This document shows, piece after piece, positions 29,293 through 39,506 of a DNA stretch of 64,000 nucleotides. The DNA comes from Thorsellia anophelis DSM 18579. Its GTDB lineage: Bacteria; Pseudomonadota; Gammaproteobacteria; Enterobacterales; Thorselliaceae. How positions within the stretch are numbered: the first letter of the stretch is position 1; each line of letters begins with the position of its first letter. The stretch is from positions 186,001 through 250,000 of the forward strand of contig NZ_FOHV01000001.1 of the NCBI RefSeq assembly GCF_900111395.1, written 5' to 3'. The translations under genes and the position numbers were made by a program. The notes beneath the pieces were generated by a model, which saw nothing but the letters and a program-made list of their open reading frames with translations, had not been told where the DNA came from and ran no database searches.

Positions 29293-30444
29293 CTATAAAA
29301 ATAGGTCGAGTAGATCATTTAAAAATAATTTTCCCTTAGATGTAATTTGCCAATGAGAATCCGTTGTATCTATAAAGCCTTTTGAAGTAGCATCTGAAAT
29401 TGCCTTTTCAATGCTAGTTAATTCACAAAAGGTGTAATGTTCAAATTCAGTTTTAGCGACAGGTTCAAATAATCGAAAACGATTCATAAAAAACTCAAAA
29501 GGTCTTTCCTCAAGAGGTACTTGCCATGATTGGTCTAAATAACGGCTTTCCATGTAGCCTTTTGGATGTTTTGTTTTTTGCGTTCGAATAATTGAACCAT
29601 TTAAATATGTTATTTTTCCATGTGCACCGCAGCCAATTCCTAGATAATCCCCAAAACGCCAGTAATTTAAATTATGTTGGCATTGGTATCCTACTTTTGA
29701 GTAGGCAGAGGTTTCGTATTGTACGTAGCCTGCTTGACTGAGTAATTCATTTCCTTGTGTATAAATATCCCAAAGAATATCATCATCGGGTAATTTAGGT
29801 GGTTTGGAGGCAAAGTTGGTATTGGGCTCAATGGTTAATTGATACCAAGAAAAATGAGGAGGATCTAATTCAATGATCTGCTTAATATCATTTAATGCTT
29901 CTTCGGTACTTTGGTTTGGCAGGCCATGCATGATATCTAAATTGAAACTTTGCAGGCCAAGTTTTTTCGCAATGTGTGCTGCATTGATGGCCTCTTTAGG
30001 ATCGTGAATGCGGCCTAGGCGTATGAGCTTATCAGCATTAAAGCTCTGCACACCTATCGAAATACGATTGACTCCACTGGATTGATAATTAGAAAAACGA
30101 AGCGCTTCAACACTATTGGGATTTGCTTCCATGGTAATTTCAGCTGATGGGCTCACCTCTACTCTTGCAAAAATACCTTTTAACAAGGTATCTAGAACAT
30201 CACCATCAAGTAAGCTTGGCGTTCCACCACCAATAAATATAGATTGGATTTGTCTGCCTTTAACTAATTTTGCATCGATTTCTAAATCTTTCAGTAAGTG
30301 CTCAATATACTCAACTTGCGGTAATTTAGTTTTTAGGGCATGAGAATTAAAATCGCAGTAAGGGCATTTTTCCACACACCATGGAATATGAACATACAGA
30401 CTAAGTGGTGCTAGTGTGAAGTTAGAATGCGCTTTGAGTGTCAT
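29293..30444 (-). CDS. hemW: radical SAM heme chaperone HemW
   Basis: HemW is a radical SAM protein related to HemN that binds heme and is thought to deliver it to respiratory proteins. The 383 residues contain the CxxxCxxC cluster in HIPWCVEKCPYCDFN, the GGGTPS motif and IGVQSFN. A C-terminal HemN-like domain follows. The extra cysteine usual in HemN is lacking. It lies eight bases after rdgB on the minus strand, as in the E. coli yggS-rdgB-hemW neighbourhood. Confidence 0.94.
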   Translation of the reverse strand: MTLKAHSNFTLAPLSLYVHIPWCVEKCPYCDFNSHALKTKLPQVEYIEHLLKDLEIDAKLVKGRQIQSIFIGGGTPSLLDGDVLDTLLKGIFARVEVSPSAEITMEANPNSVEALRFSNYQSSGVNRISIGVQSFNADKLIRLGRIHDPKEAINAAHIAKKLGLQSFNLDIMHGLPNQSTEEALNDIKQIIELDPPHFSWYQLTIEPNTNFASKPPKLPDDDILWDIYTQGNELLSQAGYVQYETSAYSKVGYQCQHNLNYWRFGDYLGIGCGAHGKITYLNGSIIRTQKTKHPKGYMESRYLDQSWQVPLEERPFEFFMNRFRLFEPVAKTEFEHYTFCELTSIEKAISDATSKGFIDTTDSHWQITSKGKLFLNDLLDLFL

Positions 30445-30452
30445 AATTAACC

Positions 30453-31067
30453 CTATTTAGAATGAGTGTAAGAGGTATCAGAGTTAAAATGTTGGAATAA
30501 CGCACTTAACGCTTGCCCTCGGTGTGAATATTGATGTTTTTCCTCACGAGTTAATTGGGCAGCAGTTTTGTCAAGATCAGGAATATAAAAATAAGGGTCA
30601 TAGCCAAAACCTTGATTTCCTCTGGGTTCATCAATAATTTGACCATGCCAAATACCGTAGCAGACAATCGGAGCAGGATCTGTTGCGTGGGTTAAAAATA
30701 CCAGTGCGCAATGAAAAGTCGCTTCTCTATTGATAGTTGGATTTTGCTTTAATGTTTCAATGAGTTTAGTATTATTTTCTTGGTCGGTTGCGTCTATTCC
30801 TGCATAACGAGCAGAATAGATTCCTGGCTCTCCTTGTAAGCCTATGACACTTAGACCTGAATCATCTGCAAGTGCTGGAAGCCCAGTAATTAAAGATGCA
30901 TGTCTTGCTTTGAGGATCGCGTTTTCAATAAATGTTAGACCTGTTTCTTCAACAGATGTGACATTAAGATCTGTTTGCGCGATAACATCCCAGCCAAATT
31001 GACCTAATAAGTGTTGAATTTCATTGACTTTACCGGGATTGGCAGTAGCTAGAACGAGTTTTTGCAT
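30453..31067 (-). CDS. rdgB: XTP/dITP pyrophosphatase
   Basis: RdgB hydrolyses non-canonical purine triphosphates (XTP, dITP) to keep them out of DNA. The 204 residues show [12 protein letters not shown] at the N-terminus, DDSGLSV with its metal-binding acids, and [20 protein letters not shown] is the family signature. It is the first gene of the rdgB-hemW operon on the minus strand, divergent from yggS. Confidence 0.96.
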   Translation of the reverse strand: MQKLVLATANPGKVNEIQHLLGQFGWDVIAQTDLNVTSVEETGLTFIENAILKARHASLITGLPALADDSGLSVIGLQGEPGIYSARYAGIDATDQENNTKLIETLKQNPTINREATFHCALVFLTHATDPAPIVCYGIWHGQIIDEPRGNQGFGYDPYFYIPDLDKTAAQLTREEKHQYSHRGQALSALFQHFNSDTSYTHSK

Positions 31068-31477
31068 AATAAAAATACCTGTAAAATTAAAAGTATCTGA
31101 TAAGAGTGAGATGATATTTTACCATGATTACTTAATATTTCGTGCCTATTTCTTTTTTTGTAATTGAGTTGATGCGATGAGAATCCAAAAATGCATTTGG
31201 TTACTTTATTAATTCATTTAAACGCTAGATGAATTATTGCAGGTTTTCTCATCTTTCGTCTAGTATTGTGAACTTATCTTATGCTGATGTGACTTATGTG
31301 ATGCTGCATTATATAATGCTGATGTTTTTCCGAAGATAAGAGTTTTTTCCTAACACTCAAGCTAACTTAATCACAGCAATTAACCTCTTAGGCTTGTTTA
31401 AAGCGGTTATGCCTATTACAATCGTGCATAATGAAAATGATAAAAGTAAGACACTTAGGCATGAGGAATCAATCGTC
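31068..31477. other. rdgB-yggS divergent region
   Basis: About 410 bases separate the two starts. I see no RNA gene or strong promoter. A loosely repeated ATGCTGATG/ATGCTGCAT stretch lies near 31281-31323. A longer yggS frame from 31394 would extend into this region but lacks family similarity. Confidence 0.3.
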
Positions 31478-32224
31478 ATGAATACGACACAAGAACATGG
31501 GTTAATTGCAGAACAATTATCAAATGTCAGGAAACAAATTGCTCAGAGCGCACTGCAATATGGACGAAATCCGACAGACATCACGTTACTTGCGGTCAGT
31601 AAAACAAAAAGTATTGACCAAATTGAACATGCAATCCATGCTAATCAAAATGAATTTGGTGAAAATTATGTCCAAGAGGGTATAGAAAAAATACAATATT
31701 TTGAAACGACACCCTATCGTGAGCAATTGATTTGGCACTTTATTGGACCTTTGCAAAGTAATAAAAGCAAATATATCGCTCAACATTTTGATTGGTTGCA
31801 TACGTTAGATAATGAAAAATTAGCTAAGCGACTCGGTGCGCAGCGTCCTTTGCATTTACCTCGATTGAATGTACTAATCCAAGTTAATATTAGTGGTGAA
31901 GAAACAAAATCAGGAATTGATCTAGATGAGGTTGATACATTAGTGCAGTGTGTTTTAGCTGAAACAACACTCTGTTTTAGAGGGTTAATGACGATTCCAG
32001 CGCCTATTGGTGATAATCCTACCGATGAGAAGATACAGCAGCATTATTTGAGTCTAATGAAATTAACAGATAAATTTAAACAGTTGCAACAAGAATATCC
32101 GCACCATCAAAATTGTCAGATAGATACACTTTCTATGGGTATGAGTGATGATCTTTCAGTCGCTATTCGGGCTGGTAGTACATTAGTGCGGGTTGGATCA
32201 GCGATTTTTGGTGCAAGAACTTAA
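31478..32224 (+). CDS. yggS: PLP homeostasis protein YggS
   Basis: YggS/PLPBP binds pyridoxal phosphate and controls B6 vitamer pools. The start at 31478 (MNTTQEHGLIAEQL) fits the family better than an upstream frame start. The 248 residues show the PLP lysine in LLAVSKTKS. They also include FGENYVQEG, WHFIGPLQSNKSK and the phosphate-binding MGMSDDLSVAIRAGSTLVRVG. It heads a cluster with proC, yggT and yggU. Confidence 0.94.
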   Translation: MNTTQEHGLIAEQLSNVRKQIAQSALQYGRNPTDITLLAVSKTKSIDQIEHAIHANQNEFGENYVQEGIEKIQYFETTPYREQLIWHFIGPLQSNKSKYIAQHFDWLHTLDNEKLAKRLGAQRPLHLPRLNVLIQVNISGEETKSGIDLDEVDTLVQCVLAETTLCFRGLMTIPAPIGDNPTDEKIQQHYLSLMKLTDKFKQLQQEYPHHQNCQIDTLSMGMSDDLSVAIRAGSTLVRVGSAIFGART

Positions 32225-32245
32225 TGATTACATAATGAGGTAACT

Positions 32246-33097
32246 ATGCATTCCCCTTTGCGTTATGGTAATAAAGTCTATCCTAAACTTGGTTTTATCG
32301 GTGCGGGAAATATGGCAAAAGCGATTATTGTTGGTTTGATTAAAACAGGCTACCCCGCTGCAGAAATATGCGTAAGCTCACCTTCTGAAATTAGGCGTGC
32401 TGCACTGAGTCATGAATATGGCGTTTCCCATCATCATGATAATATTCAAAATGCACTTGATGCTGATGTGATTATACTAGCGGTCAAACCACAAATGATG
32501 CAAGCGGTATGTGAGTTATTAAGACAGCATGTTAATTTATCGAATAAATTGTTAGTGACGTTAGCAGCAGGAATAGAAGTAGCGCAGTATCAAGTATGGT
32601 TAGGGGATGAGATTGAGATTATACGAGTCATGCCTAATACACCTGCCATCATAGGTGAGGGAGTTAGCGGTATCTATGCTTCAGATAAGGCGAGCGGACA
32701 GGCAAAAATGTTTGTCGAAAAGTTGATGCAAAGTGTTGGATTAGTTCACACATTAAAGCAAGAAGAACAGATGCATGCCTTTATTGCTACCGCTGGCAGT
32801 GCCCCTGCTTATTTTTTTAAATTCATGCAAGCTATGCAAGAAGCGGCGATAAAGCTTGGTTGTAGTGATGAAGAGGCTAAGCTGCTTGTTTTACAATCTG
32901 CAAAAGGAGCAGTCTTGTTAGCTGAGGCGGCTGAATCAAATACATTTGAAGCATTAGCTCAGCAGGTGACATCTAAGGGAGGCACAACAGAGCAGGCTCT
33001 TAATGCGTTCGTAAAAGGCGATTTATTTAGTTTGGTATATGATGCAATGAAAGCTGCATCAGATAAATCACGCACAATGTCAGCAGGTAAGCGATAA
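32246..33097 (+). CDS. proC: pyrroline-5-carboxylate reductase
   Basis: ProC reduces pyrroline-5-carboxylate to proline with NAD(P)H. The 283 residues contain the dinucleotide-binding LGFIGAGNMAKAII, VMPNTPAIIGEGVSG and the C-terminal signature TSKGGTTEQAL. It begins 21 bases after yggS, consistent with one operon. In many gammaproteobacteria proC sits between yggS and yggT as here. Confidence 0.96.
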   Translation: MHSPLRYGNKVYPKLGFIGAGNMAKAIIVGLIKTGYPAAEICVSSPSEIRRAALSHEYGVSHHHDNIQNALDADVIILAVKPQMMQAVCELLRQHVNLSNKLLVTLAAGIEVAQYQVWLGDEIEIIRVMPNTPAIIGEGVSGIYASDKASGQAKMFVEKLMQSVGLVHTLKQEEQMHAFIATAGSAPAYFFKFMQAMQEAAIKLGCSDEEAKLLVLQSAKGAVLLAEAAESNTFEALAQQVTSKGGTTEQALNAFVKGDLFSLVYDAMKAASDKSRTMSAGKR

Positions 33098-33191
33098 TTT
33101 TTGTCGATAAAATAGGCTAATTACTGTAGAGTAAGGGTGGCCAATGATTGGTCTAAAAATATGAATGTTAGGAATTTAAGGAAATAGCGTT

Positions 33192-33743
33192 ATGATTTTA
33201 ATCTATGAAATAATTAATTTGTATGTCATGGTGTTAATACTGAGAGTGTGGCTACAAATTGCTCGTGCAGACTTTTATAACCCATTTTCTCAAACGATCG
33301 TTAAATTAACAGAGCACATTACAGCGCAGCCTAGGCGACTTTTCCCAGCTAGAGGGGCCATTGACTATGCGTCTTTATTAATTGCTTATGTGCTTATTTT
33401 TGGGAAGTTTTTAATCAATTCATTTGTAAGTTCTGTTGGGTCATTTGATATTGTGGGCTTAATTGTATTTTCAGTGTTAGATTTTACCCATTTAATTGGA
33501 CAGACGGTTTTTTGGGTAATGATCATTAATGTGATTTTAAGTTGGGTAAGTCAAGGACGTAATCCAATTGATGCAGTGATTTATCAACTGACTCAACCTC
33601 TTATTGGACCGATTAAACGTATCGTTCCTCCAGTAGGAATGATTGATTTTTCGATAATGATATTCTTATTTGGACTCTACTTTTTAAATTATTTACATGG
33701 GCAAGTAACGTTTTTCATTACAAGAGCACTGTATGGAATTTAA
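33192..33743 (+). CDS. yggT: YggT family membrane protein
   Basis: YggT proteins are small inner-membrane proteins, linked in several bacteria to osmotic tolerance or cell division. The 183 residues contain two YGGT repeats: the first around VMVLILRVWLQIARADFYNP and the second around VMIINVILSWVSQGRNPID. Each is followed by a membrane segment. It overlaps yggU by 11 bases. Confidence 0.92.
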   Translation: MILIYEIINLYVMVLILRVWLQIARADFYNPFSQTIVKLTEHITAQPRRLFPARGAIDYASLLIAYVLIFGKFLINSFVSSVGSFDIVGLIVFSVLDFTHLIGQTVFWVMIINVILSWVSQGRNPIDAVIYQLTQPLIGPIKRIVPPVGMIDFSIMIFLFGLYFLNYLHGQVTFFITRALYGI

Positions 33744-34038
33744 GTCATCCAATCCTTTACCAACAAAAATTATGCTGTGTTTGTATATACAACCTAAATC
33801 TAGCCGAGATCAGTGGGTGGGCTGGTATGGTGAGGAATATAAACTTGCTATTACAGCGCCGCCAGTGGATGGTAAAGCAAATGATCATATTATTAAGTTA
33901 CTGTCTAAGACATTTAAAGTTGCAAAAAAGAATATTATGATTGAACAAGGTGAGCTCGGTCGGCATAAACGTATTAGTATTCAATTTCCAACATTGATAC
34001 CTGAGGAATTAGCTTCAGTTGTCAAAATTATCAATTAA
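33733..34038 (+). CDS. yggU: YggU (DUF167) family protein
   Basis: This is a 101-residue DUF167 protein with the pattern LYIQPKSSRDQWVGW, ITAPPVDGKANDHIIKLLSK and KKNIMIEQGELGRHKRI. The family's molecular role is not established. The start overlaps yggT by 11 bases, indicating coupling. Confidence 0.92.
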   Translation: MEFKSSNPLPTKIMLCLYIQPKSSRDQWVGWYGEEYKLAITAPPVDGKANDHIIKLLSKTFKVAKKNIMIEQGELGRHKRISIQFPTLIPEELASVVKIIN

Positions 34039-34060
34039 TTAAACTAAAGAGGGAACCAGT

Positions 34061-34627
34061 ATGTTTCTAAAAAAAACCGCACTAGCAGTATTAACTATGT
34101 CAACATTACTTGTTGGTTTAAATGCTTTTGCAGAACAAATTACTGTGAAAATGACAACAAATAAGGGACCGATTACATTAACGCTTGATGGTGATAAAGC
34201 ACCTCTAAGTGTCAGTAATTTTGTTGAATATGCACAGGCGGGTTACTATGATGGCACGATCTTTCACAGAGTGATTCCAGGTTTTATGATTCAGGGTGGG
34301 GGATTTACCTCTGATATGCAACAAAAAGAGACGAGAAGCCCCATTAAAAATGAAGCAGATAATGGTTTGCTTAATACAAGGGGAACGATTGCGATGGCAA
34401 GAACAAGCGATAAAGATAGCGCGACATCGCAGTTTTTCATTAACGTTGTTGATAATAAATTTTTAGATAATGGCGCAAGAGATTTTGGATATGCGGTATT
34501 TGGTGAAGTAACTGAAGGAATGGATGTAGTAGATTCGATTGCTAATGTGGAAACAGCAAATCAAGGTGGCCATCAAAACGTCCCTACACAAGCTGTCATT
34601 ATTGAAAAAGTAGAAGTCGTTAAATAG
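34061..34627 (+). CDS. ppiA: periplasmic peptidyl-prolyl isomerase (cyclophilin)
   Basis: The 188 residues begin with a signal peptide ([20 protein letters not shown], cleavage after NAFA). A cyclophilin domain follows, with [33 protein letters not shown] and the final VEVVK. It accelerates prolyl isomerisation of exported proteins. An AAGAGGGAA site lies before the ATG. It may be read with the yggU operon. Confidence 0.92.
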   Translation: MFLKKTALAVLTMSTLLVGLNAFAEQITVKMTTNKGPITLTLDGDKAPLSVSNFVEYAQAGYYDGTIFHRVIPGFMIQGGGFTSDMQQKETRSPIKNEADNGLLNTRGTIAMARTSDKDSATSQFFINVVDNKFLDNGARDFGYAVFGEVTEGMDVVDSIANVETANQGGHQNVPTQAVIIEKVEVVK

Positions 34628-34651
34628 TTTTTATATCAGTAGAGTAAAGAG

Positions 34652-34690
34652 CGTCATTGAGTGATAAATACAGCCCAATGACGTAATTTT
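34652..34690 (+). terminator. possible ppiA terminator
   Basis: CGTCATTG (34652-34659) and CAATGACG (34676-34683) form an eight-base stem, followed by TAATTTT. The U-tract is short, so termination is likely but not strong. Confidence 0.5.
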
Positions 34691-34842
34691 AAATAAGCGA
34701 TATTTATTTTTGGATTTTAGAATCCATATTAAACACTAAAATTTCTCGGCATGTATCTTATCTAAGTGTAATATGCTTATGCGCTATGGAGTCAGTTGTA
34801 AGCTTATATGAACCAAGATCATTTAATATTGGTTTATCACAA

Positions 34843-35307
34843 TTATTTGATTGCGATAAAAAGATCAACGTGCGTCGCTGAATAATAAAATTCATAATCT
34901 GCTGTATAAGCGCGTTCATATGAGCAGTTTGGGTCAGTAAAATATGCCCAAATATGTTGCCATAACTCAATAATCACGTTAGGAATTTCACCGTGATGGC
35001 TAAATTTTAAATAACGCCCAGCAGGTACGTTAGTTTTTTCTAGTGCGTTTGCGTGTTCATTTATTTCAGTGATGCCGGCCCATACGTCATATTCACCATG
35101 CATATCGGCTTCATAATTCGTATAAATACCATATACAGATGATTGTGAACTCATTTTAGGTGCAACCTCATAGCCAAAACGCTGCCATAATTGACCAATC
35201 TTTGCAGTTCCAACGTCAGCCTCAGTACGGTTATTTGTTCTAATATTAAAACCATACACAGTAAAAGCAGAGCATTCGTATTCGATGGGGGTGGCTATGT
35301 TATCCAT
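34843..35307 (-). CDS. GyrI-like / AraC effector-binding domain protein
   Basis: The 154-residue protein has the stand-alone GyrI/AraC-E fold found in predicted small-molecule binding proteins such as YdeE. Visible pieces are AFTVYGFNIRTNNRTEADVG, IGQLWQRF, VYGIYTNYEADMHGEYDVWAG and IPAGRYLKF-like NVPAGRYLKFSHHGEIPN. There is no DNA-binding domain. It probably binds an effector or toxic compound; the ligand is unknown. It is alone and preceded by mltD's 3' region on the same strand. Confidence 0.8.
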   Translation of the reverse strand: MDNIATPIEYECSAFTVYGFNIRTNNRTEADVGTAKIGQLWQRFGYEVAPKMSSQSSVYGIYTNYEADMHGEYDVWAGITEINEHANALEKTNVPAGRYLKFSHHGEIPNVIIELWQHIWAYFTDPNCSYERAYTADYEFYYSATHVDLFIAIK

Positions 35308-35374
35308 ATCTTATCCTTACACGTTCATTAAATAACATATGGATCACATAAATCTTGTATCCATACCTAATAGA

Positions 35375-35396
35375 ATGGGGCTAAATTTGCCCCAAT
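35375..35396. terminator. GGGGC hairpin after mltD
   Basis: GGGGC(TAAATTT)GCCCC forms a short GC-rich hairpin between mltD's stop and the GyrI-like gene on the minus strand. The U-tract on the minus strand is poor, so it is only a possible terminator. Confidence 0.4.
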
Positions 35397-35419
35397 TTAA
35401 GCGAATTGACTGTTACTTG

Positions 35420-36823
35420 TTAAGAATTTGAGTCCACATAAACGGTTACCTTAGAACCTAGTTTAAGTTTCTTATCATCTTTAATCGTGTTCCACGATTT
35501 TAGCTCAGCTAATTTTACACCGTGCTTTTGAGCAATTTTACCAAGTGAATCACCTTGTTTCACAGTATATACAATTTTTTGGCGTTTATTAGTATCATTT
35601 TTCTGCGCAGTGTTATTTTGAGCATTCGCTAATTTCGTTGAATTTACGATAAGTTTTTGCCCAGGTAAAATTAAGCTTTTATCCGTTAAGTTATTCCATT
35701 TTTTCAAATCAGATATTTTAACGTTATTTTTGCTCGCAATTAACGACAAACTATCCCCTTTTTCAATCGTATACTGCCCTTGTGTATTAGGCGTTTTATT
35801 TTTTGAATTAGAGGCTGTTTGCGTATTAGGCTGATCTGTACTTGACTTAACTTTTGCTCTAGCAATTTGTCCCGACTCAATTGATGAAATAAATTGAGTC
35901 TCAAGTGCGCGAGGTAATAAAATATAATGCTCTCCATTAGCATTCGTTACCCCTTTTTTATAACCTGCATTTAAATGTTGTAAACGATTTGCACTGATAC
36001 CAATTTGATCGGCTGCGGCTGATAATTCAATCGGCTGATCAATTTTTACTGGTATAAGCGCATTAGCCTTGTCTGCTTTAGCCAGTTTTACACCGTATTT
36101 TTCAGGGTTTTTGAAAATAGACTGAAGGGCTAGTAAACGAGGAATGTACTGTTTCGTAGTAGGCGGAAGCGTACTTAAAGACCAAAAATCGGTTGGTTTT
36201 CCTTGTTTTTTATTTTTTGCGATAGCTTGCATCACTCGACCTTCACCACTATTGTAAGCTGCAATAGCAAGTAGCCAATCATTATCAAACATTTTATGTA
36301 AGCGTTCGAGTAAATCAAGCGCTGCGGTAGTTGAGGCAACCACATCATGCCTGCCATCGTACAGCTGATTCTGTTTCAAACCGAAATTTTTACCTGTACT
36401 TGGTACAATTTGCCAGATACCAGCAGCATTTTGAGAAGAAACAACATCTGTTCTAAATGCGCTTTCAATGATAGGAATTAACACTAATTCCATCGGCATT
36501 TTGCGTTCTTTTATTTGTTCCGATAACCAGTACATATAAGGCTCTGCACGAGTTGAAACATCGGTAAAATAGCGTTGCTTATTTTTATAAAAATCGATCT
36601 CTTTTTCAATTCTGGAGTTGCTCTCAGTTGGCATCGTCATTTCTTTTGCCATATATTGCCAAACTGTTTGCTCACTAAAAGTATCATCAATCCAATTTAA
36701 ACTTGGGTTGTCGTGTTTTTTAACTGGATCAGGTGACATGACTGCATTGGAACTATTTTGGCAACCTGATAAAAAAAGGATTGCTAGGAGTGTTGTAAAA
36801 AGTGCTGTTTGTAATCTCTTCAT
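35420..36823 (-). CDS. mltD: membrane-bound lytic murein transglycosylase D
   Basis: MltD is an outer-membrane lipoprotein that cleaves glycan strands. The 467 residues start with a lipobox (AILFLSGC). The SLT domain at about 90-240 carries the catalytic Glu in IPIIESAFRTDVVSSQNAAG. Two LysM repeats follow at about 340-390 and 418-462 (YTIEKGDSLSLIASK and YTVKQGDSLGKIAQK), which bind peptidoglycan. A Gln/Asn/Thr/Lys-rich spacer separates the domains. gloB lies upstream, as in E. coli. Confidence 0.94.
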   Translation of the reverse strand: MKRLQTALFTTLLAILFLSGCQNSSNAVMSPDPVKKHDNPSLNWIDDTFSEQTVWQYMAKEMTMPTESNSRIEKEIDFYKNKQRYFTDVSTRAEPYMYWLSEQIKERKMPMELVLIPIIESAFRTDVVSSQNAAGIWQIVPSTGKNFGLKQNQLYDGRHDVVASTTAALDLLERLHKMFDNDWLLAIAAYNSGEGRVMQAIAKNKKQGKPTDFWSLSTLPPTTKQYIPRLLALQSIFKNPEKYGVKLAKADKANALIPVKIDQPIELSAAADQIGISANRLQHLNAGYKKGVTNANGEHYILLPRALETQFISSIESGQIARAKVKSSTDQPNTQTASNSKNKTPNTQGQYTIEKGDSLSLIASKNNVKISDLKKWNNLTDKSLILPGQKLIVNSTKLANAQNNTAQKNDTNKRQKIVYTVKQGDSLGKIAQKHGVKLAELKSWNTIKDDKKLKLGSKVTVYVDSNS

Positions 36824-37235
36824 AATTTTATTTACTCATCATTGGTTACCTAGTTCAATCACTTTCACAATAAGCTTACATGAAGCTCAAAGCCAAAAAG
36901 CAATAATGGATCATTGCATAGATTGAACATCAGTCTTATGTTGAATTCAACCTCGATATCAACATGCGAAGTACTTAAACCTTCAGACCAAAAAGTAATT
37001 TCATTTTTATTAGATAGTGCTAGACGGTTATTTACCAGCTACACATATCTATATGGGTTAATAATACATATCCCACTCACAATAAGTGGGAGTTTTCTAA
37101 TATCACTCATTAAGTGACACCCAAAGCACGCTTCCTTTCTCAGGAATTATTAGTTTAAGTTGTATTTAAATTATACAAACCTATTGCTCGGGCGGCTGAT
37201 GATAACCACCTTTTGCTCAGAGTACAACCTTTTGG
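36824..37235. other. gap between gloB and mltD
   Basis: No gene is supported. A hairpin TCCCACT/AGTGGGA (37071-37091) followed by GTTTT on the plus strand could end gloB transcription on the other strand or be a bidirectional terminator. The rest is AT-rich. Confidence 0.4.
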
Positions 37236-38048
37236 TTAAAAATTGTCCTTTAATTTACGTAATTCACTAAATCGTTGAAGTGTATCGAAATAGTTGTAAG
37301 TTTTAACAGGAATTTCATTTAAATCAATGTATTTACACAATAAGTACGGGTTGATGCGTTGTTCAATTTCAATGCTTGAGGGAACACTTGGTTGCTTGCT
37401 ATGATAACGTGATTCAATGAGTTGAATATGAGATTTAATCTCTTGATTATGTTTAAAAATTGAAGCTGCAAATTTAAGATTAGATAAAGTATATTCATGA
37501 GCAGGGCAAACAAGCGTACTTGCTGGAAACTCCATTAATTTATTTAAAGAATCAAACATTTGTTGATAACTTCCTTCAAATAATCGACCGCAGCCTGCTG
37601 AGAAAAGTGTGTCACCAGTAAATAGAATTTCGCCAAAATAATAGCAAACATGCCCAAGCGTATGGCCAGGAGTTTCTATTATATTGCATGGCTTGCCTAA
37701 TAATGTGATTTGGTCTTGATCCTTTATAATTTGATTAGCGCCTTTGTGCCTAGTTTCTTCAGGTCCATAAACTAACAGTCCTTTATAATGCTCTACAAGC
37801 GCCTCTACCCCATCTGTATGATCATAATGGTGATGAGTTAAGATAATAGCTGTTGGCGTCAATTGGTGATGATTTAGATAGTTTATGACAGGTTCACTCA
37901 CACCAGGATCAACGATAATTGTTTCTTTATCTGAGCTGCTCATTTTTGTTAAAAGCCAAATATAATTATCGGTTAAAACGGGAAGAGCAGTGAGTTGCCA
38001 ATCGTTAATATAGCTAACATTTAGATCGCTTAAGGTTAAAGTAGTCAT
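37236..38048 (-). CDS. gloB: hydroxyacylglutathione hydrolase (glyoxalase II)
   Basis: GloB hydrolyses S-lactoylglutathione to lactate in methylglyoxal detoxification. The 270 residues contain the metallo-beta-lactamase signature LTHHHYDHTDG. Further metal ligands are in TPGHTLGH and FTGDTLFSAGCGRLFEG. The glutathione-binding C-terminal part is shortened but ends with LRKLKDNF. Its neighbour mltD is the usual partner. Confidence 0.94.
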   Translation of the reverse strand: MTTLTLSDLNVSYINDWQLTALPVLTDNYIWLLTKMSSSDKETIIVDPGVSEPVINYLNHHQLTPTAIILTHHHYDHTDGVEALVEHYKGLLVYGPEETRHKGANQIIKDQDQITLLGKPCNIIETPGHTLGHVCYYFGEILFTGDTLFSAGCGRLFEGSYQQMFDSLNKLMEFPASTLVCPAHEYTLSNLKFAASIFKHNQEIKSHIQLIESRYHSKQPSVPSSIEIEQRINPYLLCKYIDLNEIPVKTYNYFDTLQRFSELRKLKDNF

Positions 38049-38127
38049 AATATGATTGTTGTCTAGAGACTGATTGATTAGAAAAATAAGGTAATGAAGA
38101 TAATATCAAGCAATTTGAGTTTTCATT

Positions 38128-38167
38128 TTTTACTCCCACGCAATTGAATTTCATCATGGGAGTAAAA
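38128..38167. terminator. stem-loop after mdh
   Basis: TTTTACTCCCA (38128-38138) and TGGGAGTAAAA (38157-38167) form a perfect 11-base stem with A/T flanks. It lies between the stop of mdh and the start of gloB on the minus strand and probably separates the two units. Confidence 0.6.
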
Positions 38168-38179
38168 TAGATAGTAGGT

Positions 38180-39118
38180 CTAAGCGTTTATAAATGATTC
38201 GCCTAGCTCTATATCAGCTTTTAACACAGTTAACATGCTATCTAGGGCATTTTTTTCAAATGGGCTTAAATCGCCAATTGGTAAACGTTCTTCAATTCCG
38301 TTTTTACCTAGACGAACTGGCTGAGCAAAAAATCGAGCATATTGTCCATCACCTTCAACATAAGTACATTCTACTACATTTGTCTCGCCTTGCATTGCAC
38401 GAATAATAGATAATGCAAATCTTGCTGCTGCCTGACCCATAGAAAGCGTGGCTGAACCACCACCTGCTTTTGCTTCAACAACTTCAGTTCCTGCATTTTG
38501 AATGCGCTTAGTTAAATTCTCTACAGCTTCATTGGTAAAGCTAACTCCCTGTACTTGTGAGAGTAATGGTAAAATTGTCACACCAGAATGACCACCAATA
38601 ACCGGTACATTTACAGTTGCAGGATTTAAGCCGTGTTGTTCTGCAACGAATGTATTAGCTCTAATAATATCAAGTGTTGTGATACCAAATAATTTATTTT
38701 TGTTATATACACCTGCTTTTTTCAAGACTTCAGCTGCAATCGCCACTGTTGTATTGACAGGGTTAGTGATGATAGCAATGCATGCATTAGGGCAAGTTTT
38801 AGCAACTTGTTCAATTAAATTACGAACAATTCCTGCGTTGATATTAAATAGATCAGAGCGATCCATCCCAGGTTTACGTGCCACACCAGCTGAAATTAAT
38901 ACGATATCAGCTCCTTGTAAAGCAGGAGTCGCATCCTCTCCGCTAAAGCCTTTTATGCTGACTTGTGTCGGGATATGGCTTAAGTCAACAGCAACACCAG
39001 GGGTAACAGGTGCAATGTCATAAAGAGATAATTCAGAACCGGCAGGTAACTGAGTTTTGAGTAAGAGTGCTAACGCTTGTCCGATACCGCCTGCGGCGCC
39101 TAGAACTGCAACTTTCAT
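38180..39118 (-). CDS. mdh: malate dehydrogenase
   Basis: Mdh interconverts malate and oxaloacetate with NAD. The 312 residues equal E. coli Mdh. The protein starts [20 protein letters not shown]. It has the substrate Arg pair in [22 protein letters not shown] in the catalytic loop and the catalytic His in GGHSGVT. It probably works in the oxidative or reductive branch of the citrate cycle. A CATTGAATGACTCCC upstream segment holds a GGGAGTC ribosome-binding site. Confidence 0.97.
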   Translation of the reverse strand: MKVAVLGAAGGIGQALALLLKTQLPAGSELSLYDIAPVTPGVAVDLSHIPTQVSIKGFSGEDATPALQGADIVLISAGVARKPGMDRSDLFNINAGIVRNLIEQVAKTCPNACIAIITNPVNTTVAIAAEVLKKAGVYNKNKLFGITTLDIIRANTFVAEQHGLNPATVNVPVIGGHSGVTILPLLSQVQGVSFTNEAVENLTKRIQNAGTEVVEAKAGGGSATLSMGQAAARFALSIIRAMQGETNVVECTYVEGDGQYARFFAQPVRLGKNGIEERLPIGDLSPFEKNALDSMLTVLKADIELGESFINA

Positions 39119-39506
39119 TGAATGACTCCCTAAGTAATTTAAATTGGAAATATAGTTTGTAACAAATTCGTTAAAAAATAAGTATGCAACTAATACATTA
39201 CACTTTTATTACTTTTTTGAATAGTGCACTATCTCTCAGATTTTCATTTTTTATTGAAAGAATAATTATTATTTCTATTTTATGCTTAAAATTACAACTA
39301 TTTTTACCCAAATGATAAAATCAGATTGACTTTTGTGCTTAAAATCGCTATTTTCTTACCCCTTTAAAACCCAATTCAATTTTTAGGATTGAAGTTTTAT
39401 TTTTGACATCTATTAGGCTTTAATTTTTTCTGTTTGGTTGTCTGCGTGAAAACGCGAAAATTAACCATTTTTATTAACTTACATTTAAGATACTCAGGAG
39501 TTTACC
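39119..39506. other. mdh-rpsT divergent region
   Basis: This 388-base gap must contain the divergent promoters of mdh and rpsT. No RNA gene is seen. I could not place boxes convincingly in the very AT-rich DNA. The rpsT ribosome-binding site is CAGGAG at 39496-39501. Confidence 0.35.

Noticed and set aside
36914-37117. 67-residue plus-strand frame between mltD and gloB
   Set aside because: No similarity, and the sequence overlaps a terminator-like hairpin.
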